Both the position numbers and the translations under genes were made by a program. The notes under the pieces are model-generated. The model had not been told where the DNA came from and ran no database searches. It worked only from the letters and a program-made list of their open reading frames with translations. Below are positions 11,594 to 22,766 of a stretch of 64,000 nt of DNA, one piece after another; the first letter of the stretch is position 1, and the number at the start of each line of letters is the position of its first letter. The DNA is from Colwellia sp. TT2012 (lineage in GTDB: Bacteria; Pseudomonadota; Gammaproteobacteria; Enterobacterales; Alteromonadaceae). Where the stretch lies: assembly GCF_001440345.1 (NCBI RefSeq), contig NZ_LJYX01000021.1, positions 372,001-436,000 of the forward strand, written 5' to 3'.

Positions 11594-13045
11594 TTATAAA
11601 TTTTCCTCGGCAAAAGAAGCCAGTCGACTACGCACCACACCATTTAAATTAATGGTGGCGCTGCCCTCAAAGTTTTTAAAACGTTCGACAATATAGGTTA
11701 ACCCTGAGGTTACTGCGGTTAAATAGTTACTATCAATTTGTGCCAAGTTACCTGAACACACCAATTTGGTACCTTCACCACAGCGGGTGATAATAGTTTT
11801 TAGCTGAGCTGCGGTTAAGTTCTGACACTCATCGAGTAGCACGAGCGAGTTTTGAATACTACGGCCGCGCATGAAATTCACCGACTTAAACTGAATATTG
11901 GCTTTATCCATAATGTAATTCATGCTGCCATGCATACTTTCATCTTGTTGATGTAAGACTTCAAGAGAATCCGTTATCGCGGCGAGCCATGGCGCCATTT
12001 TCTCTTCTTCTGTGCCTGGTAAAAAACCAATAGATTCAGCTATTTCAGGGGTGCTGCGGGTAACAATGATTTTGTCATATAAGCCTCGTTCTATCACTTG
12101 CTCTAGGGCCGTGGCTAAGGCAAGTAAGGTTTTACCACAACCTGCTGGTCCAGTAAGAATCACTAAATCAATATTAGGGTCGAGTAAAGCGTCCATTGCC
12201 ATACCTTGATAAATATTTTTAGGATGGATACCCCAAGCATTTTTAGACAACAACCGCTCTCGACCAAGATCTAATATAGCAAGGCGATCGTCATCCCAGC
12301 CAGTCACTTTGCCAGCAAAACTGTCGCCATCATCTAATAAGTACTCATTAATATAAGCTAAGGGTACACTATCGCGCGCAACATAATGGGTGGTATTTCG
12401 TCCTTCTGTCTCCGTATCTACCGATTGAATATTTTGCCAAAAATCCCCGTCAAAGTGATGATAGCCTTTGGTGAGGAATTGGATATCATCAATGAGTTGA
12501 TCAGTTCGATAATCTTCAACATGCGCCAGCCCTGCGCCCTTAGCTTTCAAACGCATATTAATATCTTTAGTCACTAACACAATTTTTTTATCTGGCGTTT
12601 TCTTTTGAATATGCAAAGCAGCATTGATGATGCGATTATCATTTTCATTAAAAGATAGCATATTCGCTGTTTGCTTTAAGGCATAATCATTAATAATGGC
12701 GAGACAGCCACTGGGATGCTGCTCATCATTTTGTGGTAGTTTTACCCCAGCGAGCACTTGCTCTGGCGTAGCATCGCGCAAAGTATCTTCAAGCGCTCGA
12801 ATAGCGACCCTAGCATCACGACTGACATCTTTGCGCCTATCTTTAATGGAGTCGAGTTCTTCCAGCACTGTCATGGGTACAACCACATCATGTTCTTTAA
12901 AGGATAAAAAAGCGAAAGGTTCGTGCAAAAGGATATTGGTATCTAGAATGTAGATAATTTTTTGGTCGGCGGTATCTTCGGCTGAAGACGCATGGGCTAA
13001 TTTCTCACTTAATATATTCTCATTATTCATATTCTCTTTAGTCAT
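11594..13045 (-). CDS. PIN domain-PhoH family ATPase
   Basis: A PhoH2-type fusion, 483 residues: an N-terminal PIN nuclease domain (ILDTNILLHEP, LEELD) and a C-terminal PhoH ATPase with Walker A GPAGCGKT and Walker B LVLLDE. Such proteins are RNA-acting; PhoH2 of mycobacteria is an ATP-driven RNA helicase and RNase. The role here is inferred. The frame opens 15 codons further upstream, but I chose the ATG at 13045 because GGAG sits 7 bases before it and the extra residues look untranslated. It stands alone, divergent from rapA. Confidence 0.9.
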   Translation of the reverse strand: MTKENMNNENILSEKLAHASSAEDTADQKIIYILDTNILLHEPFAFLSFKEHDVVVPMTVLEELDSIKDRRKDVSRDARVAIRALEDTLRDATPEQVLAGVKLPQNDEQHPSGCLAIINDYALKQTANMLSFNENDNRIINAALHIQKKTPDKKIVLVTKDINMRLKAKGAGLAHVEDYRTDQLIDDIQFLTKGYHHFDGDFWQNIQSVDTETEGRNTTHYVARDSVPLAYINEYLLDDGDSFAGKVTGWDDDRLAILDLGRERLLSKNAWGIHPKNIYQGMAMDALLDPNIDLVILTGPAGCGKTLLALATALEQVIERGLYDKIIVTRSTPEIAESIGFLPGTEEEKMAPWLAAITDSLEVLHQQDESMHGSMNYIMDKANIQFKSVNFMRGRSIQNSLVLLDECQNLTAAQLKTIITRCGEGTKLVCSGNLAQIDSNYLTAVTSGLTYIVERFKNFEGSATINLNGVVRSRLASFAEENL

Positions 13046-13290
13046 GGGCAATCTCCGTGAGTCACTGACAAAACAAATATAAAAGAGCAATACAGCACTT
13101 AAAGTATAGCTGATTCACAGTGATCTCTTAATTATCTTGAGGCAAGTAAAATTTTTTAATGATTCCGTCTATGATAAGGAGTATTATAGCGCCCTTTTTT
13201 TAGCCCAATTTTTTAAGGCTTAGTCTCGCTTTTAAGCAAATATAAGCTAAGTACTAAGCAATCCTAAGCAATCGTCGGAGAAATAAGTTT

Positions 13291-16218
13291 ATGCCATTTC
13301 AGGTAGGTCAGCGTTGGATCAGTGACAGTGAATCAGATCAAGGATTGGGTACAGTAACCGGGGTTGAACACCGCTTTGTTAATATAATTTATACTGCGAC
13401 GGGGGAGTCTCGCCAATATGCAAAAGAGAATGCCCCGTTAACGCGTGTTATCTTTAATAAAGGTGATCTTGTTCCCAGCCATGAAGGCTGGTTATTAAAA
13501 GTAGAATCACAAAGTGAAGCCGATGGCATTTTGACTTATCAAGGCATACGTCAAGATACCAAAGAGCAAGTAAGCCTGAAGGAAGTGATGATAGATCACT
13601 TTATTAAATTCAATAAACCTCACGACCGCTTACTTAATAACCAAGTAGACCGCTTAGATTGGTTTCGCTTACGTAAAGACTGCTTACAACATCAATATCA
13701 ACAACAACAATCTGACTTAACCGGCCTAACCGGCGGTCGTGTTAGCTTGATACCACATCAACTCTACATTGCCGATGAAGTAGGTAATCGTTTTGCTCCG
13801 CGAGTGTTACTCGCCGATGAAGTAGGCTTGGGTAAAACCATTGAAGCTGGTTTAATCATTCATCAGCAATTAGTCACTGGTCGTGCTAAAAGAATTCTCA
13901 TCATAGTACCAGAGTCTTTAATGCATCAATGGTTAGTAGAAATGCAGCGCCGTTTTAACCTTAATTTTAGTATTTTTGATAATGAACGCTGCGTTGAAAC
14001 CAGCCAAGATAATTATATTGATGGCAAAAAGGCTAACCCTTTTAGTACAGAGCAACTAGTGCTGGTTAATCTAGGTTTTATTACTAATAACCCAGAATGG
14101 TATGATGCACTGCTCAGTGAGGACTGGGACTTAATGGTCGTTGATGAAGCGCACCACTTAAACTGGCAACAAGATAAGCCAAGCATTGAATACCAATGTA
14201 TAGAGCAACTCGCCCAAGTTATCCCTGGCGTTTTATTGTTAACTGCCACTCCTGATCAATTAGGTCATGAAAGTCACTTTGCCCGTTTACGCTTACTTGA
14301 TGCCGACCGATTTTATGATTATCAAAAATTTATTGAAGAAGAGTCGCATTATAGCGAAGTTGCTGATGCCGCTAATGCGCTAGTCGACGGTGAAAAACTT
14401 ACCGTCGAGCAAGAAACAACACTGACTGATTTATTAAAAGAATGCGATATCAGTACCCAGCTAAGCGAGTTAAACCAAGCCGAACCGATAATATCAGCAA
14501 AAGTACGCCAAAACTTATTAAAACAGTTACTCGATCGACATGGTACCGGTCGTATTTTATTTAGAAACTCTCGCAATACCATTAAAGGTTTTCCCGCTCG
14601 AAAAGTCGTGCCCGTGGCACTGGAAATGCCGGAGCAATATCACCACAACATCAATGAATTAATGCTGAGTGACTGCCCGGAAGCATTAGCTAAATCAAAA
14701 CAGGCTAAATATATTTTCACCCCAGAAATGCTCCATGGTTTAACTCAACAAAGTGGCAATTGGACTGATTTCGATCCTAGAGTTAATTATTTAATTGAAC
14801 TATTACAGTCACTTAAAAAAGAAAAAGTATTAGTTATCTGTGCTCACGCCCAAACAGCGATTGATTTAGAAGCCGTACTTCGTATTAAAGAAGGTATTCG
14901 CAGCGCGGTTTTCCACGAAGGTTTATCGATATTTGATCGTGATAAAGCCGCCGCTTATTTTGCTCAAGACGAAGATAGTGCGCAACTATTGCTTTGCTCT
15001 GAAATTGGTAGTGAAGGGCGTAACTTCCAATTCGCCCATCATCTGGTACTTTTTGATTTACCCCGTAATCCTGACCTATTAGAGCAGCGTATAGGTCGCT
15101 TAGACCGTATTGGCCAAACTGAGGTAATTCGCATTCATGTGCCTTACTTTGCCGATTCTGCCCAACAATTGTTATTTGATTGGTACCATCAAGGCATGCA
15201 AGCATTTGAGCACACCTGCATTACCGGCCGAGTGATTTTTGAAGCCTTTGGCGAGCAGTTATTTATGTTAGCTCTAAGCTGCCAGCAACAATCAACTGAG
15301 GCCGAATCACTGATTAGTGATACTTGGCAAAAGCACTTAACGATAAAAGCAGAGCTAGAGGCTGGCCGAGACAAGTTATTAGAGCTGAACTCTTCGGGTC
15401 AAGGGCGAGCTCATGAACTGGTAGAAAAAATTCAACAAGCTGATGTTGATATCGCCTTACCGCAGTTTATGTTTCAAGTATTCGATGTTTTTGGTGTGCA
15501 GCAAGATGATAAAGCGGATAATGCCATTGCCTTAAATCAAAGCGAGCACATGCTCAATAATAACTTCCCCTGTTTACCGGAAGACGGTACCACCATAACA
15601 TTTGATAGAGATACCGCCTTAGTTAATGAAAACTACCAATTATTAACTTGGGATCACCCTATGGTGCGTGGGGTCATGGACTTAGTTTTGAGTGATGATA
15701 TTGGTAATGCCAGTATTGGCTTACTTAAAAATGAAGCTTTAGCGGTAGGGACATTTTTCCTAGAGTGCATATTTACCGTGGAAGCAACCGCACCAGCTCA
15801 TTTACAGCTAGGTCGTTATTTACCTACTACACCGATTCGTATTCTAGTAGATAAGAATGGTAATGATTTAGCCGATAAGGTCAGTGAGCAAGTACTTGAT
15901 AAGCAATTATCACCGGTTAAAAAACAAATGGCATTACAGCTTATCAAAGCACTTAAATCGCAAATAAGTCCTTTGGTAGCGAAAGCAGAAGCGCATGGCG
16001 CTAAACATATTGTGGCGATTCAAGAAAAATCTTTAGCGGCGATGAAAAACAAACTCTCCTTAGAGCTACAAAGGTTGACGGCGTTAAAAGCAATTAACCC
16101 AAGTGTACGCCAAGAAGAGATTGATTTTATTAGTCAACAACAAGAGGAATTAAGCCACTATATTGATAAAGCACAATTGACCTTTGAAGCCATTCGCATG
16201 ATAGTGGTTACACATTAA
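13291..16218 (+). CDS. rapA: RNA polymerase-associated ATPase RapA
   Basis: SWI2/SNF2-family translocase that binds RNA polymerase and helps recycle it after transcription. The 975-residue protein (E. coli 968) has N-terminal Tudor-like domains, then ADEVGLGKT (Walker A, GKT at 181-183), VVDEAHHL (DEAH at 285-288), LLTATP, and the second helicase lobe GSEGRNFQFA with LEQRIGRLDRIGQ. The start follows CGGAG. It is probably followed in the same transcript by rluA, 73 bases on, with only a weak hairpin (GCAGGG/CCCTGC) in the gap. Confidence 0.97.
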   Translation: MPFQVGQRWISDSESDQGLGTVTGVEHRFVNIIYTATGESRQYAKENAPLTRVIFNKGDLVPSHEGWLLKVESQSEADGILTYQGIRQDTKEQVSLKEVMIDHFIKFNKPHDRLLNNQVDRLDWFRLRKDCLQHQYQQQQSDLTGLTGGRVSLIPHQLYIADEVGNRFAPRVLLADEVGLGKTIEAGLIIHQQLVTGRAKRILIIVPESLMHQWLVEMQRRFNLNFSIFDNERCVETSQDNYIDGKKANPFSTEQLVLVNLGFITNNPEWYDALLSEDWDLMVVDEAHHLNWQQDKPSIEYQCIEQLAQVIPGVLLLTATPDQLGHESHFARLRLLDADRFYDYQKFIEEESHYSEVADAANALVDGEKLTVEQETTLTDLLKECDISTQLSELNQAEPIISAKVRQNLLKQLLDRHGTGRILFRNSRNTIKGFPARKVVPVALEMPEQYHHNINELMLSDCPEALAKSKQAKYIFTPEMLHGLTQQSGNWTDFDPRVNYLIELLQSLKKEKVLVICAHAQTAIDLEAVLRIKEGIRSAVFHEGLSIFDRDKAAAYFAQDEDSAQLLLCSEIGSEGRNFQFAHHLVLFDLPRNPDLLEQRIGRLDRIGQTEVIRIHVPYFADSAQQLLFDWYHQGMQAFEHTCITGRVIFEAFGEQLFMLALSCQQQSTEAESLISDTWQKHLTIKAELEAGRDKLLELNSSGQGRAHELVEKIQQADVDIALPQFMFQVFDVFGVQQDDKADNAIALNQSEHMLNNNFPCLPEDGTTITFDRDTALVNENYQLLTWDHPMVRGVMDLVLSDDIGNASIGLLKNEALAVGTFFLECIFTVEATAPAHLQLGRYLPTTPIRILVDKNGNDLADKVSEQVLDKQLSPVKKQMALQLIKALKSQISPLVAKAEAHGAKHIVAIQEKSLAAMKNKLSLELQRLTALKAINPSVRQEEIDFISQQQEELSHYIDKAQLTFEAIRMIVVTH

Positions 16219-16291
16219 TAATTGTATTAGATTAATGGCGCAGGGCTAAGTTGTTTAGGACATAACCCTGCCCTGACTTAATGAGAAAATA

Positions 16292-16975
16292 ATGAGCGCA
16301 AACCCAGATTTTATCTATTTACCACCGATGTCACCTTACCTTGATATTATTTACCAAGATGATGATATTGTTGTCATCAATAAAGCCAGTGGTATTTTAA
16401 GTGTGCCTGGGCGCTTGCCTGAACACCAAGATTGTTTACAAAATCGTGTACAAAGAGTATTACCTACGGCCACTATCGTGCATCGGCTGGATATGGCAAC
16501 CTCTGGCATCATGATTATGGCATTGAACAAGCCCGCACACGTTGCCATCAGCCGTCAATTTGAACAAAGAAAAACCAAAAAAAGTTACCTTGCGCGAGTC
16601 TTTGGTTTGGTAGAGCAAGAGAAAGGCAGTGTTGATTTACCCTTGATCTGTGATTGGCCCAATAGGCCCAAACAAAAAGTTGACTTTGAAAACGGTAAAA
16701 AATCATTAACGCATTATCGGGTGCTTAGCCAGAGTAAATCAGCCGATGAACACGCAAGTACCTTGCTTGAATTGACCCCCATTACCGGCCGATCACATCA
16801 ACTTAGGGTGCATATGTTAGCCTTAGGCCATGTTATTTTGGGCGACAGACTTTATGCTTCTGAGCCAGCATTAACCATGAGCAGCAGATTGCAGCTCCAT
16901 GCTTTAAAGTTAAGTTTGTTTCATCCAAGCACTGAGCAAGCCATTACTTTTAACGCGCCGTGCCCATTTATTTAA
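16292..16975 (+). CDS. rluA: 23S rRNA/tRNA pseudouridine synthase RluA
   Basis: Dual-specificity enzyme; in E. coli it makes pseudouridine 746 in 23S rRNA and 32 in several tRNAs. The 227-residue protein carries HRLDMATSG with the catalytic aspartate D67, LICDWPNRPKQKV and ITGRSHQLRVHM, and aligns closely with E. coli RluA (219). rapA-rluA adjacency is also seen in E. coli. There is no separate S4 domain, as expected for RluA itself. Confidence 0.95.
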   Translation: MSANPDFIYLPPMSPYLDIIYQDDDIVVINKASGILSVPGRLPEHQDCLQNRVQRVLPTATIVHRLDMATSGIMIMALNKPAHVAISRQFEQRKTKKSYLARVFGLVEQEKGSVDLPLICDWPNRPKQKVDFENGKKSLTHYRVLSQSKSADEHASTLLELTPITGRSHQLRVHMLALGHVILGDRLYASEPALTMSSRLQLHALKLSLFHPSTEQAITFNAPCPFI

Positions 16976-17031
16976 TACTCTTTAGTATTTGGTCGATATA
17001 AGGTGCAAGTACACCCGCTAGAGGAACAACA

Positions 17032-17976
17032 GTGCAAAAGACAAGTATAGATAACATAAGTCCAAATAAAATCAGCAGTAAACTGAGAGGCTTGTTTATC
17101 GGCGTTCTTACTTTTATCTGCTCAACAACCACTAACTTCGCCGAAGAAAAAAAGGCTGATGTTGCACAAGAAAAAAAACAAAAGACCGCCAACAGTGCCA
17201 ACATGATAGAAAAACCTATCGCGCTAACAAAGCAACATAAAACAGACCTTAAACATTATTTGTCAGCTGAGCAGCTAAAGCCACTATTAGCGGGTGCAAA
17301 CGATTATTTAACGCTAGTAAAAAAATATACCAGTGCCAATAGTAAAGGCGTTGCTATTTTATTACCTGAATGGCAGCAAGGGGCCACCAACCCCAAAGCC
17401 ATTAATTACTTACGTAATGCCCTGCCCGCTGAGGGTTGGAGCACTATTGCCATACAACCAAATAATAAACCTGAGAATTACCCCTCATCGGCGATAACAT
17501 TGAGTGAGCAAAAAAAAGAAAACGAATTAATCCTTAAAGATTATAAAAATAAACTCGGGGCTATGCTTAATGCCGTGATGAATACGGCCAAAGAATACCC
17601 AGGCATAGTGCTGGTGATTGCCCAGGGAAATAATGCAGCTTTATTAGTAGATTTATATAGTGAAGCAGGCAACCAATTACCGAATGCACTGATATTACTA
17701 AGTAGTTATAGAAAAAGTAATCCAGGCCTTACCAACAGCGCCAATGAAAAATTTGCCCGTCAATTAGCGTTTATTGAACTGCCGGTACTTGATCTGTACC
17801 TTAAACACGATAACCCACTGGTATTGGCAAAAGCAGCACAAAGAAAGTCTTTTGCCAAACAAGAGATGAAAGTGTATTACCGTCAGCGCCAGCTAAATAA
17901 CAACATGACCGGTTATTACCCAGAGAAAGAGTTATTGATTCAAATTAATGGCTGGCTAAAAGCTATTGGCTGGTAA
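17032..17976 (+). CDS. Predicted secreted DUF3530-like alpha/beta-hydrolase protein
   Basis: A 314-residue protein starting at GTG, with GAGGA 6 bases upstream. An N-terminal hydrophobic segment (about 20-36) ends in TNFA before a lysine-rich stretch, suggesting export. The body resembles the DUF3530 family: AILLPEWQQG near the start of the fold, a WSTIAIQP strand and VLVIAQGNNA, where a hydrolase nucleophile elbow would be. The elbow reads AQGNN rather than G-x-S-x-G, so catalysis is doubtful. No pathway can be given. It is convergent with djlA. Confidence 0.6.
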   Translation: MQKTSIDNISPNKISSKLRGLFIGVLTFICSTTTNFAEEKKADVAQEKKQKTANSANMIEKPIALTKQHKTDLKHYLSAEQLKPLLAGANDYLTLVKKYTSANSKGVAILLPEWQQGATNPKAINYLRNALPAEGWSTIAIQPNNKPENYPSSAITLSEQKKENELILKDYKNKLGAMLNAVMNTAKEYPGIVLVIAQGNNAALLVDLYSEAGNQLPNALILLSSYRKSNPGLTNSANEKFARQLAFIELPVLDLYLKHDNPLVLAKAAQRKSFAKQEMKVYYRQRQLNNNMTGYYPEKELLIQINGWLKAIGW

Positions 17977-18090
17977 AGTTAATTATTTCAATAAGGTTAA
18001 TACTATTCAGCAAAAAATCATCCTAGCTGGGATAACAGCAATGAAACACGCAATTAAAATGATTTTACCTATATCAAGTTTATAGCTAGG

Positions 18091-18915
18091 CTATTTACTC
18101 TGCTTAACAATGACATCATAGGCAGCTTGAATGTCTTGGGTTTTTTGTTTAGCACTCTCCATCATTTCTGGTGGTAGACCTTTGGCGATTAGTTTATCGG
18201 GATGATGCTGAGACATTAATTTTTTATAAGCCTTTTTGATCACTGGCATGGCGGCATTTTTATCAATACCCAATACTTTATATGCATTGGCTAATTGTTG
18301 ACCACTGACTGGAGCAGCGCCAGTGCCTTGCTGACGATAGCTTCGACCTGACTGCTGCTGAAAGTTTGCACCTGCAACAATCATTTCCAGTAAATTATCA
18401 AGCTCTCGGCCTGAGTAACCTAAAAATTTAGCTATGGTATGTAAAACAGCACGCTCAGCACTATCTAACTCACCGTCACTAAAAGCCACTTGAATTTGAA
18501 TCTCTAAAAACATCAACAATAAATCATGTCGATTGCCCATCAAACGTTTAAATTTTACCAGACGGTCCTGAAGCGGAAAGCCTGAGGATTTACCTTCACG
18601 AAAGGCATCTTGAGCTTGCTGACGTAATTCATTACTTAGCCCCAGTTTATCCATATAAGCTCGAGCAAAAGCAATTTCATGGCTAGTCACCTGCCCTTTA
18701 GCTTTGGCTACATGCCCCATAACGGAAAAAGTAGTGTAAAAGAAAGCTGCTTGCCTAGAAACGTCATCTTCTTTACCGCCAGATAAACCATTAAAATTAA
18801 AACCACGGCCGCGATCGAAAATATGACCAAGCCAGAGACCAATTAAAGCGCCAAACAGTGCTTTACTCAGCATAAAGCCAAACAAAAAACCTAAAACTTT
18901 ACCCCAAATATGCAT
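18091..18915 (-). CDS. djlA: Membrane-anchored co-chaperone DjlA
   Basis: DnaK co-chaperone of the inner membrane. The N-terminal membrane segment (VLGFLFGFMLSKALFGALIGLWLGH region) is followed by a TerB-like helical domain and a C-terminal J domain with the HPD tripeptide in SQHHPDKL. The tail GLPPEMMESAKQKTQ is diagnostic of DjlA. Start: an ATG at 18927 touches its AAGGA with no spacing. The ATG at 18915 gives MHIWGKVLG, matching the E. coli start MQYWGK, so I prefer it, though its spacing of 12 bases is long. It is divergent from lptD, as in E. coli. Confidence 0.93.
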   Translation of the reverse strand: MHIWGKVLGFLFGFMLSKALFGALIGLWLGHIFDRGRGFNFNGLSGGKEDDVSRQAAFFYTTFSVMGHVAKAKGQVTSHEIAFARAYMDKLGLSNELRQQAQDAFREGKSSGFPLQDRLVKFKRLMGNRHDLLLMFLEIQIQVAFSDGELDSAERAVLHTIAKFLGYSGRELDNLLEMIVAGANFQQQSGRSYRQQGTGAAPVSGQQLANAYKVLGIDKNAAMPVIKKAYKKLMSQHHPDKLIAKGLPPEMMESAKQKTQDIQAAYDVIVKQSK

Positions 18916-19084
18916 ATTTTTGCGCATTCCTTAAAAATAATGGCTAGTTTGCAGTTGAACTATGGCAGAAGAATTTAGTCCAACTGAAAAAATTGCTATA
19001 TCATAAAGCAATTAGCCGTTAAAATACTTGATTCATCATGAGAAAATCAATTTATAAACATTTTCACCATTTATCGGACCATAG

Positions 19085-21397
19085 ATGCTTTTTCCCCGGA
19101 CATTAAATTTTACCTTAGTTGCGCTGTTAGCATGTTTGCCAAAATTCGCGCAAGCTAACGCCGATATAAAAAAACCAGCGCCTGAAGCTCAAATAATGCT
19201 CTGCACAGTACCTGAATTTGATGATATTGCCATTGATATCCCTGAGATTCTTGATGACAAAATCCGTATCTCATCATTACATGCTAGTATTAAACAAGAT
19301 CAAATAGCTCAATTCACTGGCTCGGTTATTTTGGTTGATAAAAGCCAAAGAATACTTGCCGACCAACTGGCCTTTAATCGTTTAAAAATGCAAATAGAAG
19401 CCATTGGCAATATCCATTACCAGGGTAAACAAATTAACATTTTTGCTGATACCCTTAGTGCCAGTAAAATAGATAATGCCACTACAATGACTTCCGCTTC
19501 ATATCAACTCCACGGCAACCCTGGGCATGGCACAGCAGCAAGTTTATCCATAGACGGTGATGGTGTACTAAGTTTAGTGGACTCTACCTTCACCACCTGC
19601 TTACAAAAAGTGCCTGATTGGCAATTAAAAGCCGCTGAAATTAACCTCTCTGCCAATGGTGATTTTGGTGAAGCTTACCATGCACAATTTAGAGTGTTAG
19701 ATGTACCGGTTTTTTATGTACCTTACTTTTATTTTCCTATTTCTAAAGAGCGACTGAGCGGGTTTTTATATCCCGACTTTACGCCGTACGGCAGTTCAGG
19801 GGTAGAATTTACTGCACCTTTTTATTGGAATATTGCTGAGAACTACGATGCGACAATTACGCCACGTTATATGTCGAAGCGCGGTTTGCAATGGCAAACA
19901 GAATTCCGTTATTTAATGGGATTACAATCGGGTAAAATAGACATAGAGTATCTGGATAATGATAAAGCAATAAAAGCCAATAATGATCCTCGATATTTAG
20001 CACGTTTCCAACATATCGGCACTTTTTCAGATGGTTTTCGTGCCTATATTGATTACACCACTATTAGTGATGATAACTATTTAGTTGATATTGGCAGTAA
20101 GCAGTATAATTCAAACGATGCTTATCTTTATCAAACAGGCGAATTGGCTTACTTTGGCGAGCAGTGGCGGGCGACAGTGCAAGTACAAGATTTTGAAGTA
20201 CTAGGTGATCATCAACCAAGTTATAAAACCTTGCCGCATTTCGAACTATCAGCCCAACAGCCATTGAACTTTTTATCTGGCCAATTTGAACTTTATTCTG
20301 AAATAACTAATTTCCAGTCATCCGAAAAAGATCAAGTCGAAGCAAATCGTTACCATGTTGAGGCTGGTTTTATCTTGCCAATAGTTAGACCTGCTTGGTT
20401 TTTAAATTCTGAAGTAAAATTAATGCACACCTATTACCAACAAGATAATATTGCTCAAGGTAGTAATTTGGATGAGACGGTCACAAGAACCTTACCTAAA
20501 GTACGCATTCATGGCGGTATTAATTTTGATAAAGAACTAGTTGCTTTTGGTCAAAGCTATCGCCATACACTAGAGCCGCAATTGCAATACATTTATGTAC
20601 CAGAAAAAGATCAATCAAATATTGGTTTATATGATACAACTCTCTTACAAGACGATTTTCACGGTATTTTTCGTGATACCCGTTATAGTGGTTTAGATAG
20701 AATCGCGGCAGCTAACCAATATACCTGGGGTATTACTAGCCGATTACTCGATGAAGAAAACCTAGAAATAATTCGCCTTAGCTTAGGTCGTATTCAATAC
20801 CTTGGTGATAAAAATACCAGCCTTGCCAATGATGTCTTGTTAACTGATAATGTTGGCAATAACGATAAACAATCCTCGGTTGCAGCTGACTTGTTTTATC
20901 GGATAAACCATCAGTGGCAAGTGAGTGCTGATATTCAATACAACACCCTGGAGGACTTTACCAACAAAGGGCAAGTTAAGGTAGATTACCAACTGGATAA
21001 ATATAACCTAATGCAATTGAACCATCGCTATACTCGTAATGTCTCAGGAGATAGCTTAGAACAAGTTTCGCTATTAACGAGTTTTGCTATTAACAAAAGT
21101 TGGGCGTTTGTCGGGCGGTTAACGCAAGACTTACAACAGAATAGAAGTTTAGAGTCATATGCAGGCTTTCAGTATGAAAGTTGCTGTTGGGCGGTACGTA
21201 TAGCCTACCATCGCCATATAAACTCTAACTTAGATCCGATCAGCTTTGCTAGTGAAGGCCGAAAAGAGTTTGATACTCGTATTAGTATCAAAATCATCAT
21301 TAAAGGCTTAGATGGCAAGCAATCAGCGATTGGCACGCAAGAGATGTTTGATAAGAGCATATTTGGTTATAAACGCCCTTATTATTTACAGAATTAA
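19085..21397 (+). CDS. lptD: LPS-assembly outer membrane protein LptD
   Basis: Outer-membrane barrel that inserts LPS into the outer leaflet together with LptE. 770 residues: signal peptide to about residue 25, an OstA/LptA-like periplasmic jellyroll at about 55-160, then the barrel. The four cysteines that form the two essential disulfides are conserved in pattern: C40, C172 and the adjacent pair C700-C701. The segment after C172 ([15 protein letters not shown]) is the family plug-strand signature. surA follows after 67 bases; SurA assists LptD folding. LptA, LptB and LptC are encoded at 36-38 kb. Confidence 0.97.
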   Translation: MLFPRTLNFTLVALLACLPKFAQANADIKKPAPEAQIMLCTVPEFDDIAIDIPEILDDKIRISSLHASIKQDQIAQFTGSVILVDKSQRILADQLAFNRLKMQIEAIGNIHYQGKQINIFADTLSASKIDNATTMTSASYQLHGNPGHGTAASLSIDGDGVLSLVDSTFTTCLQKVPDWQLKAAEINLSANGDFGEAYHAQFRVLDVPVFYVPYFYFPISKERLSGFLYPDFTPYGSSGVEFTAPFYWNIAENYDATITPRYMSKRGLQWQTEFRYLMGLQSGKIDIEYLDNDKAIKANNDPRYLARFQHIGTFSDGFRAYIDYTTISDDNYLVDIGSKQYNSNDAYLYQTGELAYFGEQWRATVQVQDFEVLGDHQPSYKTLPHFELSAQQPLNFLSGQFELYSEITNFQSSEKDQVEANRYHVEAGFILPIVRPAWFLNSEVKLMHTYYQQDNIAQGSNLDETVTRTLPKVRIHGGINFDKELVAFGQSYRHTLEPQLQYIYVPEKDQSNIGLYDTTLLQDDFHGIFRDTRYSGLDRIAAANQYTWGITSRLLDEENLEIIRLSLGRIQYLGDKNTSLANDVLLTDNVGNNDKQSSVAADLFYRINHQWQVSADIQYNTLEDFTNKGQVKVDYQLDKYNLMQLNHRYTRNVSGDSLEQVSLLTSFAINKSWAFVGRLTQDLQQNRSLESYAGFQYESCCWAVRIAYHRHINSNLDPISFASEGRKEFDTRISIKIIIKGLDGKQSAIGTQEMFDKSIFGYKRPYYLQN

Positions 21398-21464
21398 TGT
21401 ACAAGGTAGCTTATAAAATTAAGCACTCTACGTAATATTTAAAATATAAAACAAGACCTAAATA

Positions 21465-22766
21465 ATGAAAAATACAATTAAAACAATGCTGTTAGTCTCT
21501 AGCCTTATCATAAGCGCTATAACACCCGCTCACGCCAATGAAGAGTTACTCGATAGAGTAGCCGCCATTGTTAATGGCGGTGTCGTACTTGAATCAGAAG
21601 TGAATGATTTACTTGCCAATATAAAACGACAAGCTAAAAGCAATAAGCAAAGCTTACCTTCTGATAAAGCTTTACGCATACAAGTGATGGATAAGTTAAT
21701 TAATGACAGCCTGCTTACTCAAATGGCCCAGCGTATGGGTATCCAGATTAGTGATGCTCAGCTTGATCAAACCATAAGTAATATGGCTAAAGACGATAAC
21801 ATGACTTTAGCCCAATTTCGCCAAAAGGTAATTAGTGAAGGCAGTAGCTATGAGAGATACCGAGAGAGTGTCCGTACCGAGTTGATTTCTGGTGAAGTAA
21901 GCCGTAATAGTGTCAGACGTAGAATCTTCGTCTCACCACAAGAAATCAGTAACTTGCTAAGTATAATGAAAGAGCAAACAACGAATAACATTGAATACCA
22001 TTTAGGCCATATTTTAATTGAATTCCCTGCTAATGCTAACCAAGAGGAATTAGCCGCGGCAAAAACTCGCGCCAATAAGGTGGTGGAATTACTCAATAAT
22101 GGCTCAGACTTTGCCAAAATAGCCATTACCTCATCGGGTGATGCTAATGCATTAAAAGGTGGTGATTTGGGTTGGAAAAATATTAATGAAATGCCGACAC
22201 TTTTTTCAGAGTTAATTAACGAAAAACCTAAGGATACTGTGGTCGGCCCCATCCGTACAGGTTTAGGTTATAGCATAGTTAAAGTTTTAGATATTCGTGG
22301 TCGAAAAGTTGTTGAGATTGAAGAAGTAAAAGCTCGTCACATATTAATTAAACCTTCAATTATTTTGAGTGATGAAAAAGCACAAACATTATTACAAGGC
22401 TTTTTAAGGCAGATAAACGCCGGTGAAGCCACTTTTTCCGAGTTAGCTAAAGAACATTCCGAAGGGCCGACGTCGGTACGTGGCGGTGATTTAGGTTGGG
22501 CCGATCCAACCAGCTACGATCCTGCCTTTAAAGATGCTTTAGCAACAATGGATGTAGGTGAACTACATAAACCATTTCGCTCCTCTTTTGGCTGGCATAT
22601 CATTCAGTTAAATGAACGCCGCATGGTTGATGCCACGTCACAAATGAATGAAAACCGCGCTTATCAAATTCTCTTTAACCGTAAATACGGTATGGAGAGT
22701 GCTCGCTGGTTGAAAGAAACGAGAGATGAAGCCTACATTGAAATTTTCGAACAGGATAATAAGTAA
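21465..22766 (+). CDS. surA: Periplasmic peptidyl-prolyl isomerase/chaperone SurA
   Basis: Periplasmic chaperone for outer-membrane proteins. 433 residues: signal peptide 1-24 (cut after AHA), N-terminal chaperone domain ([17 protein letters not shown]), and two parvulin domains at about 175-275 and 287-385 marked by HILIEFP and HILIKP, each with a GGDLGW motif. The last base of its TAA is the first of the pdxA ATG (TAATG), so the two are translationally coupled. Confidence 0.97.
   Translation: MKNTIKTMLLVSSLIISAITPAHANEELLDRVAAIVNGGVVLESEVNDLLANIKRQAKSNKQSLPSDKALRIQVMDKLINDSLLTQMAQRMGIQISDAQLDQTISNMAKDDNMTLAQFRQKVISEGSSYERYRESVRTELISGEVSRNSVRRRIFVSPQEISNLLSIMKEQTTNNIEYHLGHILIEFPANANQEELAAAKTRANKVVELLNNGSDFAKIAITSSGDANALKGGDLGWKNINEMPTLFSELINEKPKDTVVGPIRTGLGYSIVKVLDIRGRKVVEIEEVKARHILIKPSIILSDEKAQTLLQGFLRQINAGEATFSELAKEHSEGPTSVRGGDLGWADPTSYDPAFKDALATMDVGELHKPFRSSFGWHIIQLNERRMVDATSQMNENRAYQILFNRKYGMESARWLKETRDEAYIEIFEQDNK

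Noticed and set aside
11594-13045. Toxin-antitoxin module suggested by the PIN domain
   Set aside because: The PIN domain is fused to a PhoH ATPase and no antitoxin gene lies upstream; PhoH2-type proteins of this form are widespread housekeeping genes.
16219-16291. Terminator between rapA and rluA
   Set aside because: The GCAGGG/CCCTGC pairing has a 20-base loop and no T-run, so it is not convincing.
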